A program made the position numbers and the translations under genes. A DNA stretch of 64,000 bases from Sarcophilus harrisii (taxonomy: Eukaryota > Chordata > Mammalia > Dasyuromorphia > Dasyuridae): positions 99,389,988 through 99,453,987 of the forward strand of contig NC_045431.1 in assembly GCF_902635505.1 (NCBI RefSeq). Reading direction: 5' to 3'. This document shows positions 1 through 13,654 of the stretch, piece after piece (the stretch's first letter is position 1; each line of letters starts with the position of its first letter). The notes below the pieces were generated by a model. That model had not been told where the DNA came from. It made no database searches and saw only the letters and a list, made by a program, of their open reading frames with translations.

Positions 1-409
1 ATGGTAGATTAATATAGTTATGGATGTGAATTTTGGAGGAAGAGTAGGAGAGGCAGTTTCTGTTTTCTCTTGTGCATTCCTTTTGTGTGGGTTTTCCCCC
101 TATACTTACATGGAGTCATGATTTTTCTGCTTTATATTCTATACCACATCAGACACTAATACCTTCCATGCCTTGGCTGATAGTCTCTAAAACAGTAATA
201 ATAAACAAGCTAATGACAACCCAAATAAATAAATTAGATTGTTTAGGAAGTTTGAAAATATTTTGAACTGATCATTATCTTTGAAATTCCATTTTCAGAT
301 ATTTCAAGATCTACAGCATTTTAGCATAGTTTCCTTGTGACCTGTAGAGAAAAATCCCATCCCTTTGAAACCAACCAAATGTGATGATATGTGTCAAACA
401 TTATTCCCA
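1..409. other. No recognised feature
   Basis: AT-rich sequence without a supportable gene. The only open frame is 64 codons, shows no familiar protein and sits in no exon context. Confidence 0.5.
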
Positions 410-930
410 TGTGGTGTGAGGGCTTGTTGAGCACTTTTCAGGACTGTTAATCTACCTTTGGTGTCCAACTTCACTCAACTTTTACCTGTAGCTCCAAGAA
501 GCTGTAACATGTGTAGTGATAAAACTCTAGTAAGCCATCTTCACAGATAAAGTAAACCAGTTTCAGGGTAGCTCAAACTCAATGGTGACTTTGGGGGATT
601 TTACTTCAAGCATGTGAGGACTTCCTTTGGTGGAATTGATGAATGAGAACAATTTAAACCAACAGTCATGAAGATGGCTAAAGCAGGTGCTGTGGAGCAC
701 TGAGCTGGATTAGACATTAAAGATGGCAATGTCATCCACTACATCCTGGGCTAACACTAGTTGTCTTGACTTTTGTCCTATCACTGGACTTCAATGACTT
801 GGGAAGAGAAAATGAAGATGATGACTTTATCAACTTTGCTTTAGTTATATCTAATTCCTTGCAAGTCAAGACATCTCTTGTGATGTTATTGACTTCTTAG
901 AAGATGAAAGATTATTATTACTATTATTAT
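410..930 (+). repeat. Diverged marsupial interspersed repeat, family A
   Basis: The segment resembles, in order, the reverse complement of 13655-14010, and its end matches 35430-35555 and 47380-47530. Shared landmarks are the stretch around 660-760 (guanine-rich words near 'gctgtggagcactgagc') and the end around 840-900, where the other copies read 'aagaatgaagaacaacaa'-like sequence. I know this sequence as common in marsupial genomes but cannot name the family. It is old, with many small gaps between copies. Confidence 0.5.
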
Positions 931-2307
931 TTCTGAAAAGAATGTTTGTTCTATTGAAGACAAAAGAACAAAGGGAACAACCTTGAAATGCTGATACTCT
1001 CTAGTCTTTGTCATATTTGTATATTAACATTTCACAGACAACTGGCACAGTGGTGATGAGTGTTAGAAACATATCAGAGAAATATTGTCTTTTACTCAGG
1101 CAAATAAATTAGGTCTGCATCAGTCTTGTTTCCTAGAGGGAATGGCAGATAGTTCAGTTTTCTGATTCAGACTTCACACACAGTATGTTAATGGTTTTCA
1201 GCACTTTTTACCCCCATCAACTTTCAAAGTTGGTTTGATTGTACAAGGGGAACAGCTGGGTCCTCTTCAAACCATGGTGTCATGTCTATTAATGGAAGGT
1301 TGAATGTGGTTTTCTAATTATTCACATGACTTTGCAGAGGAATATTTGGGAAACATGGCCTGTTACTGGATTATTAGCACAAAAATGCAACCCTAGCTTT
1401 AATATCATTATGGTTACATCAGTCTTTCATCCAGCAGGCCAGCTGTGTAGATGAATTAGCTCCCTCCCCCATCACTTTAAACATAATGAGAGCTAATTTT
1501 AAGCCAACCTTAATATGAAGCTTGTTATAGATCTTATAATTAGAACTAATTATTTGATACAAAGATGATGATGAATTTATTGCTGTTGACTCAGGCTATT
1601 AACTGTATGTTAATGGGTTGTCATTTCACTTGCTTCTATTACTGGTTTGTTGACATTAGGAAATCATTGAAACAGTACTTTAATGGTCAGTTATAGTGTT
1701 ATACTTTTGTATAGTTCTCTAGATGTAATTTTACATGCCTTTCTGAATGCAGTGCACAATCTTGCAATTTAAATAGTGGATTTTCTAATTACAATTAGTT
1801 TTCAACTAGGAAGCTCTACCTAGTAGTTTTTTTCATTTAAAAAAATCAGCATTGGATGATTTTGAATGTTCTCATATTTTGCATATTTTATTAATATGTC
1901 ATATATTCATATTGATTTAGTAAAAATATCATTAAGAGAGTTTTTATCCTACTTAGTGTTCTATGTAATTTTGAAGCTATTAAGGGAAAAAAGCTTATGA
2001 GTTTGAAAAGCATACAAAGAGAATATTGTCGATATTTAGTTACTATTTTGTTAAAATACAGAACTCAGTGATATTTCTAAGTAACTCTATTAATAAATGA
2101 GAGAATGGTATTACTTTAAGCTTCTGACAGAATCTTAACTATCATTCTAATTACTATATTTTATATATCCAGAAATTATTGTGTAGAATGTAGTTAGACA
2201 GCATAGAGTCTCCCCAGCAGGATTTTTATTTCTGCATTAACCTTTATGATACAGGGATTTTAGACTCTTGTCTAAGAGTGGACTGTATTTAATAAGGGCT
2301 GGGAAGA
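931..2307. other. No recognised feature
   Basis: AT-rich, non-coding-looking DNA. I saw no gene, RNA gene or clear repeat. Confidence 0.4.
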
Positions 2308-2336
2308 ATCTATCTATCTATCTATCTATCTATCTA
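2308..2336 (+). repeat. (ATCT)n microsatellite
   Basis: About seven perfect tetranucleotide units, followed by a short GA/CA-rich tail to about 2375. Confidence 0.9.
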
Positions 2337-2389
2337 ACAGAGAGAGAGACAGACACACACAGATAGAGAGAGAGATTTGAAAAAGAAGA

Positions 2390-2800
2390 CTTTAAACTGA
2401 AAATGGAGAAGGAAATAGAAAATTGCTCATATCTTTCTACCAAGTCATATACTCCAGAGAGTGACAGGCATAAAATAGCTACTCTTGATCAAAGATAATT
2501 CCAGATGACTTAAGATGAAAAATGCTATCCACTTCCAGAGAAATAACTGGTGGAGTCTCAATGTAGAAAAAAAGCATACTATTTTTTTTTTCACTTTTTA
2601 ATAGTTTTTTTTTACTCTGTTTTCATTCACAACCTGGCCAACATGCAAGTTTATTTTACATCATTGTATGAGTATAATCCATACAAAATTGCTTACCTTG
2701 TCAGAAATGGGGGAAGGGAAAAAGGGAGAGAATTTGGAAAACAAAATTTTTAAAAAAGGAATATTAAAATTTGTTTTAATTTGTAGTTAGAAAAACAATA
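2390..2800 (+). mobile_element. L1 3' end, 5'-truncated
   Basis: This matches the 3' untranslated end of a marsupial L1 subfamily, also seen at 51825-52265 and, in reverse, at 7190-7560 and 61640-62181. Diagnostic parts are the region around 2515-2600, the T-rich block at 2580-2620 and the G-rich purine stretch at 2705-2735 before the A-rich tail. It is a plain truncated LINE with no coding part. Confidence 0.7.
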
Positions 2801-2865
2801 TATTATTTGAAAAATAATTTACTGAAAAAATTTTCCAGGAAGGCCACAAATAATATTCCCAAAAT

Positions 2866-2992
2866 GAACCTAGAATTTTTTTTTCCTAAGGCAATAGGGG
2901 TTAAGTGACTTACCTAGGGTCACACAGCTAAGAAGTGTTAAGTTTTGAGGCCAGATTTGAACTCAGGGCTGGTGCTCTGAACCTAGAATTTT
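2866..2992 (-). mobile_element. Truncated tRNA-derived SINE with perfect target-site duplication
   Basis: A partial SINE on the minus strand, with its A-tail appearing as T-rich sequence at 2878-2884. The body carries the typical 'gtcacacagcta' and 'gatttgaactcag' motifs. It is bounded by a perfect 14 bp duplication, GAACCTAGAATTTT, at 2866-2879 and 2979-2992, so both ends of the insertion are visible. Confidence 0.8.
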
Positions 2993-2999
2993 AAGGTAA

Positions 3000-4320
3000 A
3001 ATTAACATATAAAGTTGAATTACTAAAATTTAATGGCATGTGATTGGACTATGATTATGGAACCTTAGTAAGAAAGAAGGTTTGAAAATAAATTAAAATT
3101 TAATTGAATAAAATGTATGAAAAGAGTGAAGAGTTTGTATTTTATAAAAAAAAAGTTATGTTTATGAACAAATCTGTGAACTGGAGGAAAAATATGGAGA
3201 ATATTTTATTGGGAAATCAACAAGGAGACTGTCTAGCTAAAAGTAAGAAATGAGTGATCATTTCTATGAGATGATCACAAAGATAAGGAATATAAGTTAG
3301 AAATCTTTTTCTGATTCAATAAAAACATATAAATTCTTGATTTGTCAATAATGGAAGTTTCATTCTTCAAATTATGAAGGATTTTTCAATCTAAACAAAA
3401 AACAATTGCACTACAGTAGAAAAGGGAGTTTTAAAGCATATATTATAAAGAATTTATTAAATAAGTTTGACTTAATAAAAGACATGCAGAAGATAAAAAT
3501 AAAGGAAGACAATGGTAGTATTAAATTGTTATTAAGAATGTCTGGACTTTTAATTCACAGAAAGAACTGAGACTTTTGACAAATAGAAAGTTGAACAAAA
3601 ATTTTTGATATAAATTATATTTGGAGATGGTGTGATATTGATGTATTGATATTTGAAAACTAAGAAAAGACAGAATTATAGAATTTGTATTTTAGAGTTT
3701 TTTTCCTACAAGGAGATTAGTATTGGAAAGTATCAAGCAAAGCTCTTAATAAGGAATTGAACCCTTATAGATGAGGAAATGGCAAGAGTGAGTTTAGCTG
3801 CATTTAAATGAATTCAAATCAAATGACCTTAATTGCCCATATCCCAAGATACTGAAATAAATTGCATATATCATAATCTTTTTCTCTAAATACCTCCCAT
3901 CTGAATTTATTTCTCTAAAGAGTGACAACATCTTTCTAGTCATCAACAACCACAACCATGGTGATACTCTTGACTCTCCTATCCCATATATCCAGATAGT
4001 TGTCAAATATTGTTTATTTCTCTACTAAATTTTTCTCCTACTTCTAATCTCTATATCCTTCTTTGTACTTAGCCATTACCCTAATTTGGGTCCTTATCAT
4101 TTCACAGGTATGTTGCTTTCTATTTCATCCCTCTGCCTCAAGTATCACCTCTTGTCAATCATCCTATAAACAATAAAGTTAAAGTGAATTTCCTGAAGGG
4201 AAAGTCTGTCCATGTCACTATCCTACTGAATGTACTACAATACTACTTGGTTGCCTCTAGATTTGAATAAAGGTGTTTTTTTTTTTCCTGTTTGGAATTT
4301 AAAGATCTTTACAACATGGT
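3000..4320. other. No recognised feature
   Basis: AT-rich DNA. Short open frames are present but none resembles a protein or sits in a splice context. Confidence 0.4.
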
Positions 4321-4324
4321 CCCA

Positions 4325-4675
<351 letters not shown>

Positions 4676-4689
4676 TTTTTCTAGTACAT

Positions 4690-7185
4690 ATCTAAAATGA
4701 CCCTCTTGAAATTCTTCACTTATGACATTCCTGCTTTTTGAGTATAGTTCTAAGTTATTTTCCATAATGGGAAACCTAATTCATAGTTCCAACAATAATA
4801 TATTAATGTGTCTACCTTTTCATAGCCTCTTCAACATTGATTTTTTCTGTCTTAGAGAATCTTTACCAACTTGCTAGGTGAGAGGCAACCTCAAAGTTGT
4901 TTTTAATGTACATCTCTTTCTTCATTAATGAGTTTAAAATTTTCCCATATGCTTTTTGTTCATTTGCCTTTCTTCTTTTGAAAATAATTCTAAAAAATGT
5001 GAGCACATGGTTTTCTTTGGCTTTATATGTTGTTCTATCACGATCTTGAGAAATAATGAATTTCAGCCAGCAAAACGAGTTCTTTGAGCTCAATAGCTGA
5101 TTAAAGATCTCAGTATCCTCATATGTGTTTTAGTTAAGCATGGCCAGAAGCAAGATCTAAAAGTTTCACAAGAGGAATTGAAACTCTAGGCAGGCAATAT
5201 CCATTCATACTCTTTATAATCCAAGAATATAATTCTTGTCATGCTCCCTGCCACTTACATTAATTATGATGACTTGTTGTCATTCAAAATTTCCAATGTG
5301 CTACCCTTAACCTGTGAATTCACAATACTGGGAGTTCTTGGAAAAGAAACTCCTTCTGTAAAATTGCAAATTAGCTCCTATTCTGTGGCTTCTAGTTTTA
5401 GAGAGCTTTCTGAAGCATGAAGAAGTTGATAATTGACTTAGGATCACAAAGACAATATGTCTCAAAAATGAGACTTGAACCCAAGTTTTCCCAATCCTGG
5501 AATCAGATGACTATTTGCTATGCATTTCTGCTTTTAAAGAAACTTTTATTTCCACATAACCAAAACTGTCTATCATATTTATTATAAAATTTGGATTTTG
5601 AATAATAAAAGTATAATCTTATCAGATAAACTAGGTCTCTTGCCCTTTAAAAGAATTTTATACATCTGCTGTTTTTCTCACATGCAAATTTCCTACATGT
5701 CAGGAAAAGTGAATTAGCAAACATAAGAAATTTAAAATGATACTTTCTTGGTTTAAAATATTCACAATTTAATTGATGTGGATGCTCCTTACAATGATGC
5801 AACTGCCCAAATCTCCATATTTTTGTTTGTGGTCTTTACAGAGTGACAGTGACAAGTAAGAATACATTACCTCCTGGTAAAATTTCTGGTGATAGACCAT
5901 TTTTAAGTTGATTAGAATAGTCCTTGAACAAAATATATATAATCACTGGGCCTATATTTCCCAACTATGTTGAAACATTCAAAGTTTCTGTTCTATTGTA
6001 TTACCTTCAAAAGCTCAAGAATCATTCACTACATGAGTCATTAGATTAGTATGTTAGCAAAAATAATTGTTATAACATACTTAAACATCAAGTTATATCC
6101 TATTCATGAAATTGTTAATGCATTCATAGATCAAGAACTAGAAGGGATGACACAAACCATTTAGTCCAACACTTTCATGTTGCAGATGCTTAGAGGTGGG
6201 ATTTCACTTCTAAGGAAATCTAAACCAATATGCTTTCCACTGTACCATTCTACCTTCTTTCTATTCTAAAAGAACAAAAATCACATACATGATATTTCTA
6301 GAAATTTTAGGCACGAATGACATTTTAGGGAATGATATGTGGCAGAAATCCTAAAAAGATAGTAACAATTGTGCAACAAATTAGTGCAATGTAAAAATCT
6401 TAAAAATATAGTTTTCTTTTTAAAAAACTCATATGCATTTATTTCTATCTATTTTATTGCAATAAATTCTAATTTAATTCTGAAGTATATAAAATCCACT
6501 GACTTTAAATGTACTAAGAAATAAAAATGACCTCTGATTCTTATTATGGTGAAACTTATAAGTCACAAAATGTATTACTTTTTACCAACATAGTATTATT
6601 TCATTTATCTGAAGACAAAAATGTGGAATTATTTTAAAGAATAAGTAGAATTTTTCTGAGCCCTTGCTTTTCTAGCAGTTTATATTACACTGAATGAAGC
6701 CAATTTCATAATATTTAGTGAGAAACTCAATAGCTTTGATATGACAGTTTGCTCTGGCAAGTATTCTTGCTGAAGGCTATACAGGGAATATTAGAAATTA
6801 AATGACATCTGATATTCAAGTTCCCTAAATGATACAGGTTATATTAAACTAGTATCAAGAGTTATATATCTGATGGATAAGAGAAATATATATGATGGGT
6901 ATATTTCTATTCATTCTATGAGTGATTATGTATATCAATAAAAGTGTTAGGCTTATTTTAACATTTAAAAATTGAATAAAAGGGATCTAAAAAGTTAAAA
7001 AAAGTTGATTAACTAAGTAAGAATCCATGGATTGTAAACTAAGTCATTTCTTTCATACTAACAGAAAATGAACTTCGGGGAGAATTATGCAGTTCTTCCA
7101 CTGATCCTAAACTTATTTTTGAATCAAAGACCTATCTTTATAATTTTAATTTTCTTCTAGTGATATTGTATAGTTATGAATTACA
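4690..7185. other. Mostly unrecognised AT-rich DNA
   Basis: No gene found. A stretch at about 6125-6200 resembles the old L2/MIR-type tail ('agaactagaagggatgacaca...ttagtccaac'). The rest gives no recognisable structure. Confidence 0.4.
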
Positions 7186-7189
7186 TAAT

Positions 7190-9960
7190 ATATTTTTTCT
7201 TTTTTAATATAATAGCATCTTATTTTTCCCATATTTACAACAAAAAAAATTTGAGCATTCATTTTTATAAGATTTTGAGTTCTGAAGTTCTTTCCCTCAG
7301 TCTTTCCCCTTCCCTCTTTCAAAGAAGGTAGCTAGTTTGATCTAGTTTATATGTGTGCTAACATGTAAAACGTATTTACATATTAGTCACAATTGTAAAA
7401 GAAGCAGATCAAAAGAAAAAAAACTGAATAAAATAAGTTTTAAAATATGATTCACTCTGCATCCTGAACCCATCAGTTCTTTATCTGGTTATGGATAGGA
7501 TTTTCTTTCATGAGTCCTTTATATTTGTCTTGGATATAATTATGTTGCTGAGAAAAACTGAGGCAGTCGTAGTTGATCATCATTTACTATCATTTTGTTT
7601 CCTCATTGCTGATCTTAATTTCTTCAATTTTCTTTTCTTCTCTTATTGCTAAAGCTAACATTTGTAGTACTATATTAAATAATAGAGGTGATAAGGGTCT
7701 TTCTTGATTCATCTCTGCCCCTATTGATAAAGCTTCTAGCTTATCTATTACAAATAATGCTTGTAGATAGTTTTAGATAGATACTGCTTATCATTTTAAA
7801 GAATGCTCACTTTATTGCTATGCTCTCTAGTGGTTTTTTTTTTTTAATAGGAATGGGCACTGTATTTTGTCAAAAGTTTTTCAGCTCTATTGAGATAATC
7901 ATATGATTTAAGTTGGTTTTCTTATTGATGTGGTCAATTATATTGATGGTTTTCCTGATACTGAATCAATCCTGCATTCTTGGTATAAATCCCACCTAGT
8001 CACAGTGCATAACCTTTGTGATATATTGTTGTAATTGCCTGGTTAATACTTTGTTCAAAATTTTTGCATTAATATTTATTGAAGAAATTTTTCTATAATT
8101 TTTTTCTCTGATCTTTTCCTTAGGAAAGCTTGAAATCCTTCTATTTCATTGAATGACCATTGAATTACTATGCTTAATTTCCCTGGGTAGGTGATCCTTG
8201 GTTGTAGTTTTAGCTTCTTTGCCTTTGGGTATATCATGTTCCATGACTTCCAGTCTTTTAATGTTGAAGTTGCCAGGTCCTGTGTAATCTTTATTGTGAC
8301 TCCAGATATTTGAATTGTTTCTTTCTGGCTATTTGTAGTATTTTTTCCTTGAACTGATAGGTCTGAAATTTGGCTCTTCTGTTCTTGGAATCTTTCTTTT
8401 GGCATCTCTTTCCTGAGGTGATCTGTGGAGTCTTTCAATGCCCATTTTGTCCTCTAGTTCCAGGACATCAGTGCAATTTTCCCTGACAATTTCTTGGAAG
8501 ATATTGTCCAGGACCTCCTTTTGATTATGGGTTCCAGGTAGTCCAATTATTCTAATATTGTCTCTTCTGGTTACATTTTCCATGTTGGTTATTTTCCCCA
8601 TATATCTCAGATTTCTTCTATTTTTTCCAGTCTATTGAATTTGCTTGACTTATTCTTGATGTTTCATAGAATCGTTAGTTTTCATTTGCCAATGTTAGTT
8701 TTTAAGGTGTTGTTTTCCTCAGCTAGCTTTTGTATTTTCCATTTGACCATTTGTACTTTTTAAGGAGTTGTTTTCTTCAGTGAATTTTTGTATCTCCTTT
8801 TCTATGTGACTAATTCTACTTAAGTGATTTTCAAAGCTATTTACTCTTCATGATTCTCTTACATCACTTTCATTTCTTTTTCCCAATCTTTCTTCTACTT
8901 CTACATGATTTTTAAACTCTTTTTGAATTCTTCCATAAGTTCTATCTGGGGTTGAGACTATTCCCCATTTATCTTTGGGGTTTTGCCCATAGGTATTTTG
9001 ACATTGCTGCTTTCTTCTGAATTAGTGTCTTGGTTGTTTCTCTCACCATAATAACTTTCTATGGTCTTATTCTTTTTTTGTTGCTATTTCTCTCTCTTTC
9101 TGTCTGCTGTCTCTCCCTGTCCTTCTCCCTTTCCCTCCCTCTTCTCTACTCTCTCTTTCCTCTCTCACTGTCTCTATCTGTCAGTGCCTGTGTCTGTCTC
9201 TCTATCTCTGTTTCTATCGTCTTTCTGTCTGTCTCTGTGTCTCTCCTTTTCCCTTTCTTTTCAATTTGAGTTCTGCTCCCAAAATGGAAGGATTATTGTT
9301 TCAGGCTTCTTATTCTGAGGAATTACAGACCCTAACTATTTATCTGGTGATGAACTGATATTGTCTGGAGACTCACAGGGGATCCTCCTCTATCTGGTGT
9401 TGGTTGAGGAGATAGGACGTATATGGCTAATGCTGCTGGGGTCTAGCAGCTTATGTGATGTTGAGCTGGGATCCTAGTGGTGGTGTCTGGCATGCAGAGG
9501 CCATGTGAGGTATTTCTGCATTTCCCTTATGTTACACAGAGGAAGCCTCTGGAGGATTCCTTGTTTCCCGGGGCTACCTGGAGCACTTGGTGATTCCTGG
9601 GTCTGGAGTTCTCAGGCTCCCCTGGTTTTAACAAAGTATAAGGGATTCCTGCTGTTGTAATTCATCTGCTTCATACCCTGAGACTAAGGATTTCCTGCTG
9701 CTTTGTTGTGGTGGAGATTGCTGCCAGCTTGCTAGGGAGCTTCTTGTCTTGGACTGAATCTCCTCCCTTCTTCCCCAGACCCCTCCTGCTGATCCTCCAA
9801 GTTTCCTGTGATAGTTTCGATCATTCTCTTTGTTGATTCCACTGCTCCAGGACCTGTCTTGTAATGCTATTTTTTTGGTTGCCGGGAGATGAACATGGGA
9901 GAGTTACAATGATTTGTAACACACAGTAGCATGTAACTTTGTTACATGCTTATTCCACCA
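7190..9960 (-). mobile_element. Internally deleted L1, antisense
   Basis: Reading the minus strand from the right gives an L1 5' region (about 9960-9000), ORF1 (about 8950-8075), a piece of ORF2 reverse transcriptase (about 8070-7580) and the 3' end (about 7560-7190). ORF1 is recognisable from 'RRDNIRIIGLPGT' and 'RLHRSP' in the RNA-binding domain (8329-8601) and from 'TQDLATSTLKDWKSWN' with 'LQPRITYPGKLSI' in the C-terminal domain (8076-8438). The first half of ORF2, including the endonuclease, is missing, since ORF1 joins directly to mid-RT sequence near 8075-8120. ORF1 is also split between two frames. It is dead and fairly old. Confidence 0.8.
9085..9260 (+). repeat. CT/TCTG-rich tract inside the L1 5' region
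   Basis: Degenerate pyrimidine repeat with CTGT and TCTC units. The open frames across it are repeat artefacts. Confidence 0.8.
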
Positions 9961-10394
9961 GCATGGCTCCTGGTAGACAATATCTACAGAATTAATTCTG
10001 ATGATCCATCCACAGGCCACTGGAAAGATGCATGGTGGTCATAGCAGTTTGAAACATATCGTAAACAAGGAAGAGATTGTAAAGAATACTACCAAAGAAA
10101 TGTGTACTACTACTGCTAGTACTACTACTAATAATAATATTAAAGGATTAATTGACTACATGGTGAGGGAGGGATAAGCACTGGACAGCTCATGTGCCCT
10201 ATTCACATGATCTCACTGTATGCAAAGACACCACCTTCCTGCACTGCGTTGGGCGAACTCCAAGGGGTAATTTTTGAGAAGAAATTATTGAGTCACACAG
10301 ATTATATAAGAAAGATGGGTTGTGGTCTGCATCTTAAAGAGGGGAGAATGAATTTGAATAATTATAACAACTAGCATTTAGTACTTTCAAGGTA
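9961..10394. other. No recognised feature
   Basis: Unique-looking sequence with a short run of ACT/AAT triplets at 10108-10140. No gene supported. Confidence 0.35.
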
Positions 10395-10580
10395 TTGTTC
10401 TTTATATGTTATCCCTCATGTTAACTCTATGAAGTAAGTACTATTACCACCTAATATTATAGATTAAAAAACTAAGGCTGAGAGAGATGAAATGATTTGC
10501 TCAGGTTCATATAGCTAGTAAGTGCTTGATTCAGGATTTGAACTCAGATCTTCATGACTTTAAAATCAAGTTGTTATCTA
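10395..10580 (-). repeat. MIR-family SINE
   Basis: Reverse-oriented MIR. The minus strand has the conserved core, seen on the plus strand as 'catatagctagtaagtgctt' followed by 'gatttgaactcagatcttc'. An A-rich block precedes it at 10460-10480. Old and diverged. Confidence 0.75.
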
Positions 10581-10589
10581 CTACCTAAT

Positions 10590-12545
10590 GAGATGAGATC
10601 ACAGATCCCTTAGAGAATGAATTCTTAAGCTTGTTTAAGATATATTAAGTAAAGTAACCCTTTTGGCATTTTGGTGAAGCCTATGGATCCCTCCTTAGAC
10701 ACTTGTTCGTTTACATTTGTTATTGAAAAAATACCATTTAAGTTAGAGGTTAGTGAAAATAAACATATAATATTCCCACCCCCCTTTCAGTGAGTCCTAT
10801 CTTTATGAAACTTATAACCTACTAAGCAGATATCTATCTAGATATAGATCCACACACATACACACACACATAAATATGTATAGATATATTATTATATTTT
10901 ATGTCACATATTATCTAAGCTTAATGTTACATGATAAATATATCAGAGAGATGTCCAACACAGTGTATGCTCCATCAATTGCTCCATCAATATATTTATA
11001 TATCTGTTGACTGAATCTAAAACTCATTAATCTAAAAATGAAGAAAAATTCATTTTTCCTATAAGCGCTTTTTCCCTACACTCCATCATCGAGTTTGAAA
11101 CTCTTCATTTTAAAGTGCTCCATGGGAATTCTAACCAAGGTCAGAAATTTCTGTTCTAGTCAGTGTCAAAGAACAGATGTCTTGGGTGTTTAAGAACATT
11201 TTCTGTCAAAGAGCGATCATGAAAAGAACATAGAGAATCAGAGCTCCACTTTGCCTGCATTCAGGCAGTATTTATTGATCACATTTAAAGACAGACAAAT
11301 TGGTCAGTACTGATGCCTCTGTATTTTGCAAGGTCGAAAGCAAGATAAATTACAGGCATTTCTTTTCTGAGATAGATTCCTTTAAGCTCCGTGCAGAATA
11401 TACAATCTAGCCCAAAGTAGATTAGTCCCCTCAAATCTTGAGGCATGCCTGTAGCTTGGTAATTCCATTTGGCTAGCAATTTTAATGACATCATTATTGG
11501 GAAAGAACTTTTTAATACCCATAAAAAAAATCCTAATGCTTACCTTTTAGCAAAATAAACTCTCAGAATCTATCTGACTTCACTCAACACAAGTCTGTTT
11601 GATGTGAAATAGATCTTTCTTCCTTCAGAACATTTGTAACATTTAAGGAAAGACTTTTGGCCTGATAAACTCTCAGTGAGTTATCTTGGTTAAATAAAGA
11701 AAAAAATACAAGTTCCTTGAAAGATTGCCAATGTATATGTGGCATCTTTTACATCATCTATAATGATTTAAATAAATAAATAAATAGACATACATATGCA
11801 TGTACATATACCCACAAATGTATGGGAGGGGACATTGTGGCTAAACAATAAATCATCTAGAAATATGTGACAAGTGTGGAAGCCATCTGATTCTATTTCA
11901 AATATAAAACATCATTTCTTACATTTCTTTATTTTCTATAAGCAGCTCTGCTTGATTTTGATTCCAGTGAATATCAGACACTAGATTAGTTTGATCACCT
12001 GAAATCAAATAACCTTGCAGATTGACTCAGCTTTTGACACATAACATATCCCCAGTTTCCTCAATTGCCTCTCCCCTCTGATTGAAGGGGCTAGAGGGTA
12101 GAGCAATAATTTCCTGCCAAAGCCTTCCTTTATAGAAAAAAAATAAAACTTTCTATATAACTCTCCATTTTTCATCAGTGAGTCTCCGTAGTTTCCACTC
12201 CAAGGAGCATTATGCTCCTTGGACATGTCTCATGGGAATCTCATGGTTCTTCCTTTTCCTTTTCAGTTTCCTTTTGTATATTAAATAAGAACTGTTTTTC
12301 TTTTTCTTATTTATATCCTCCAGCACTTAGCACAGCATCTGGCACACAGTGGGTGCTAGAGAAATATTTATTGGATTCAATTAAATTGATATGTAGGATA
12401 TAAGCAATTTTGACTCTGTAAGGGACTCTGAGAAAAGAAAACTATTTAATATTGGGATAAACTTTTTCTTTTAGGCTGGGGGATTTGTGTGAGTTGGTAG
12501 GCAGAGGAGAAGCAATTAATTTAATCCAATCCAACAGTTCTCAAG
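10590..12545. other. No gene recognised; short repeats only
   Basis: Contains a (CA)n-like run at about 10848-10872, an (AAAT)n patch at about 11768-11785 and a MIR/L2-type tail at 12318-12370 ('agcacttagcacagcatc...'). No coding exon seen. Confidence 0.4.
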
Positions 12546-12546
12546 C

Positions 12547-12583
<37 letters not shown>
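12547..12583 (+). repeat. (AT)n microsatellite
   Basis: A nearly perfect AT dinucleotide run with one G interruption. Confidence 0.9.
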
Positions 12584-12584
<1 letters not shown>

Positions 12585-12589
12585 TTATG

Positions 12590-13085
12590 TTATTCGATTC
12601 TTTTCAATATATATTAAGTATTTACTAAGTTCATAGTCTTCCACATTCTATCCAAAGTCTTATCAAGGCATGAGAGTGACAAGCCTGGTTTCTCAAAAGC
12701 TTTGCCAGTGAAAGACAAGTTCTGATAATTTCTAGTTTGTTGGAAAGAGGTGGGACCTCTTTCAGGTAATATAGGACCTGTCCTATCATTAGTAGCCCAC
12801 TATTATATTTAGATCAAAGGTCAAAGTATATGTAATAATTACATATTGCCTATGTAAGGTCAAAGTATGTGCATTGTTAGGTCAAAGTATATGTAAGGTC
12901 AATCAGCAAAGTGATATCATAAGGGACTTCATAAGGTTTATCTGTTTGCATTCCTACATAGGAGGATGATACTTGTAAGTCATTAGAACTTTCTCATTAT
13001 TATGGCTGTTAAGAGTATATGTAGACAGAAGGCACAAGTGTGAGTTGAATATGAAGGAATAATATCTTTTTTTAAAAAATGATGA
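12590..13085. other. No recognised feature
   Basis: AT-rich DNA with the words 'ggtcaaagtatatgtaa' recurring loosely between 12820 and 12900, a small degenerate local duplication. No gene. Confidence 0.4.
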
Positions 13086-13089
13086 AACT

Positions 13090-13243
13090 GGAGCAGCTAG
13101 GTGGTGCAGTGGATAGAGCACCAGTCCTGAATTCAGAAGGACCTGAGTTCAAATCTGGTCTCAGACACTTGACACTTCCTAGCTGTATGACTCTGGGCAC
13201 GTCACTTAACCCCAATTACCTCAGTAAAAAAAAAAAAAAAAAA
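13090..13243 (+). mobile_element. Marsupial tRNA-derived SINE, near full length
   Basis: Starts 'ggagcagctaggtggtgcag' and ends in an 18-base A-tail. The internal RNA polymerase III A-box-like (around 13100-13115) and B-box-like (around 13148-13160, 'gagttcaaatct') segments are visible. This is the canonical marsupial short SINE and the best single pointer to a marsupial genome. Confidence 0.9.
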
Positions 13244-13654
13244 AGAAATTAAGGGATGAGTGAGGAATATACTGAGGATTTTCTTATTTCAAGAATGACT
13301 TAAGGCTTTGCAAAGGTGATGTGATATTTAGAGTTCTTTTCTCTTTAAATAAAATGACCCAGCTCAGGGGGCCTTTTGAGTGCTCCTCAGACTTAAAGAT
13401 TTTTTCACACAACTTTGACCAGTATAAGTCAGTGGTCATCTCAGTGGGGGAAAGGGAAACAATGGAAAGCCTTGGCACTCAACAAAATGAAAAGAAGAAT
13501 CAGAACTATATACACGTATATGTGCACATATGTTGCTTTTTTATTCAATACTTTATGAACAAGTAAACTTACTCTTTAAAACCTCTGTCCTTGTGCCATT
13601 TCAAGCCATGTGGGCATCTGAGTCTAGGACAAATTCCTGACCTTCTAGCATTGC

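Noticed and set aside
13100-13165. Possible tRNA gene
   Set aside because: The A- and B-box-like motifs belong to a tRNA-derived SINE with an A-tail; no cloverleaf with an anticodon arm is apparent.
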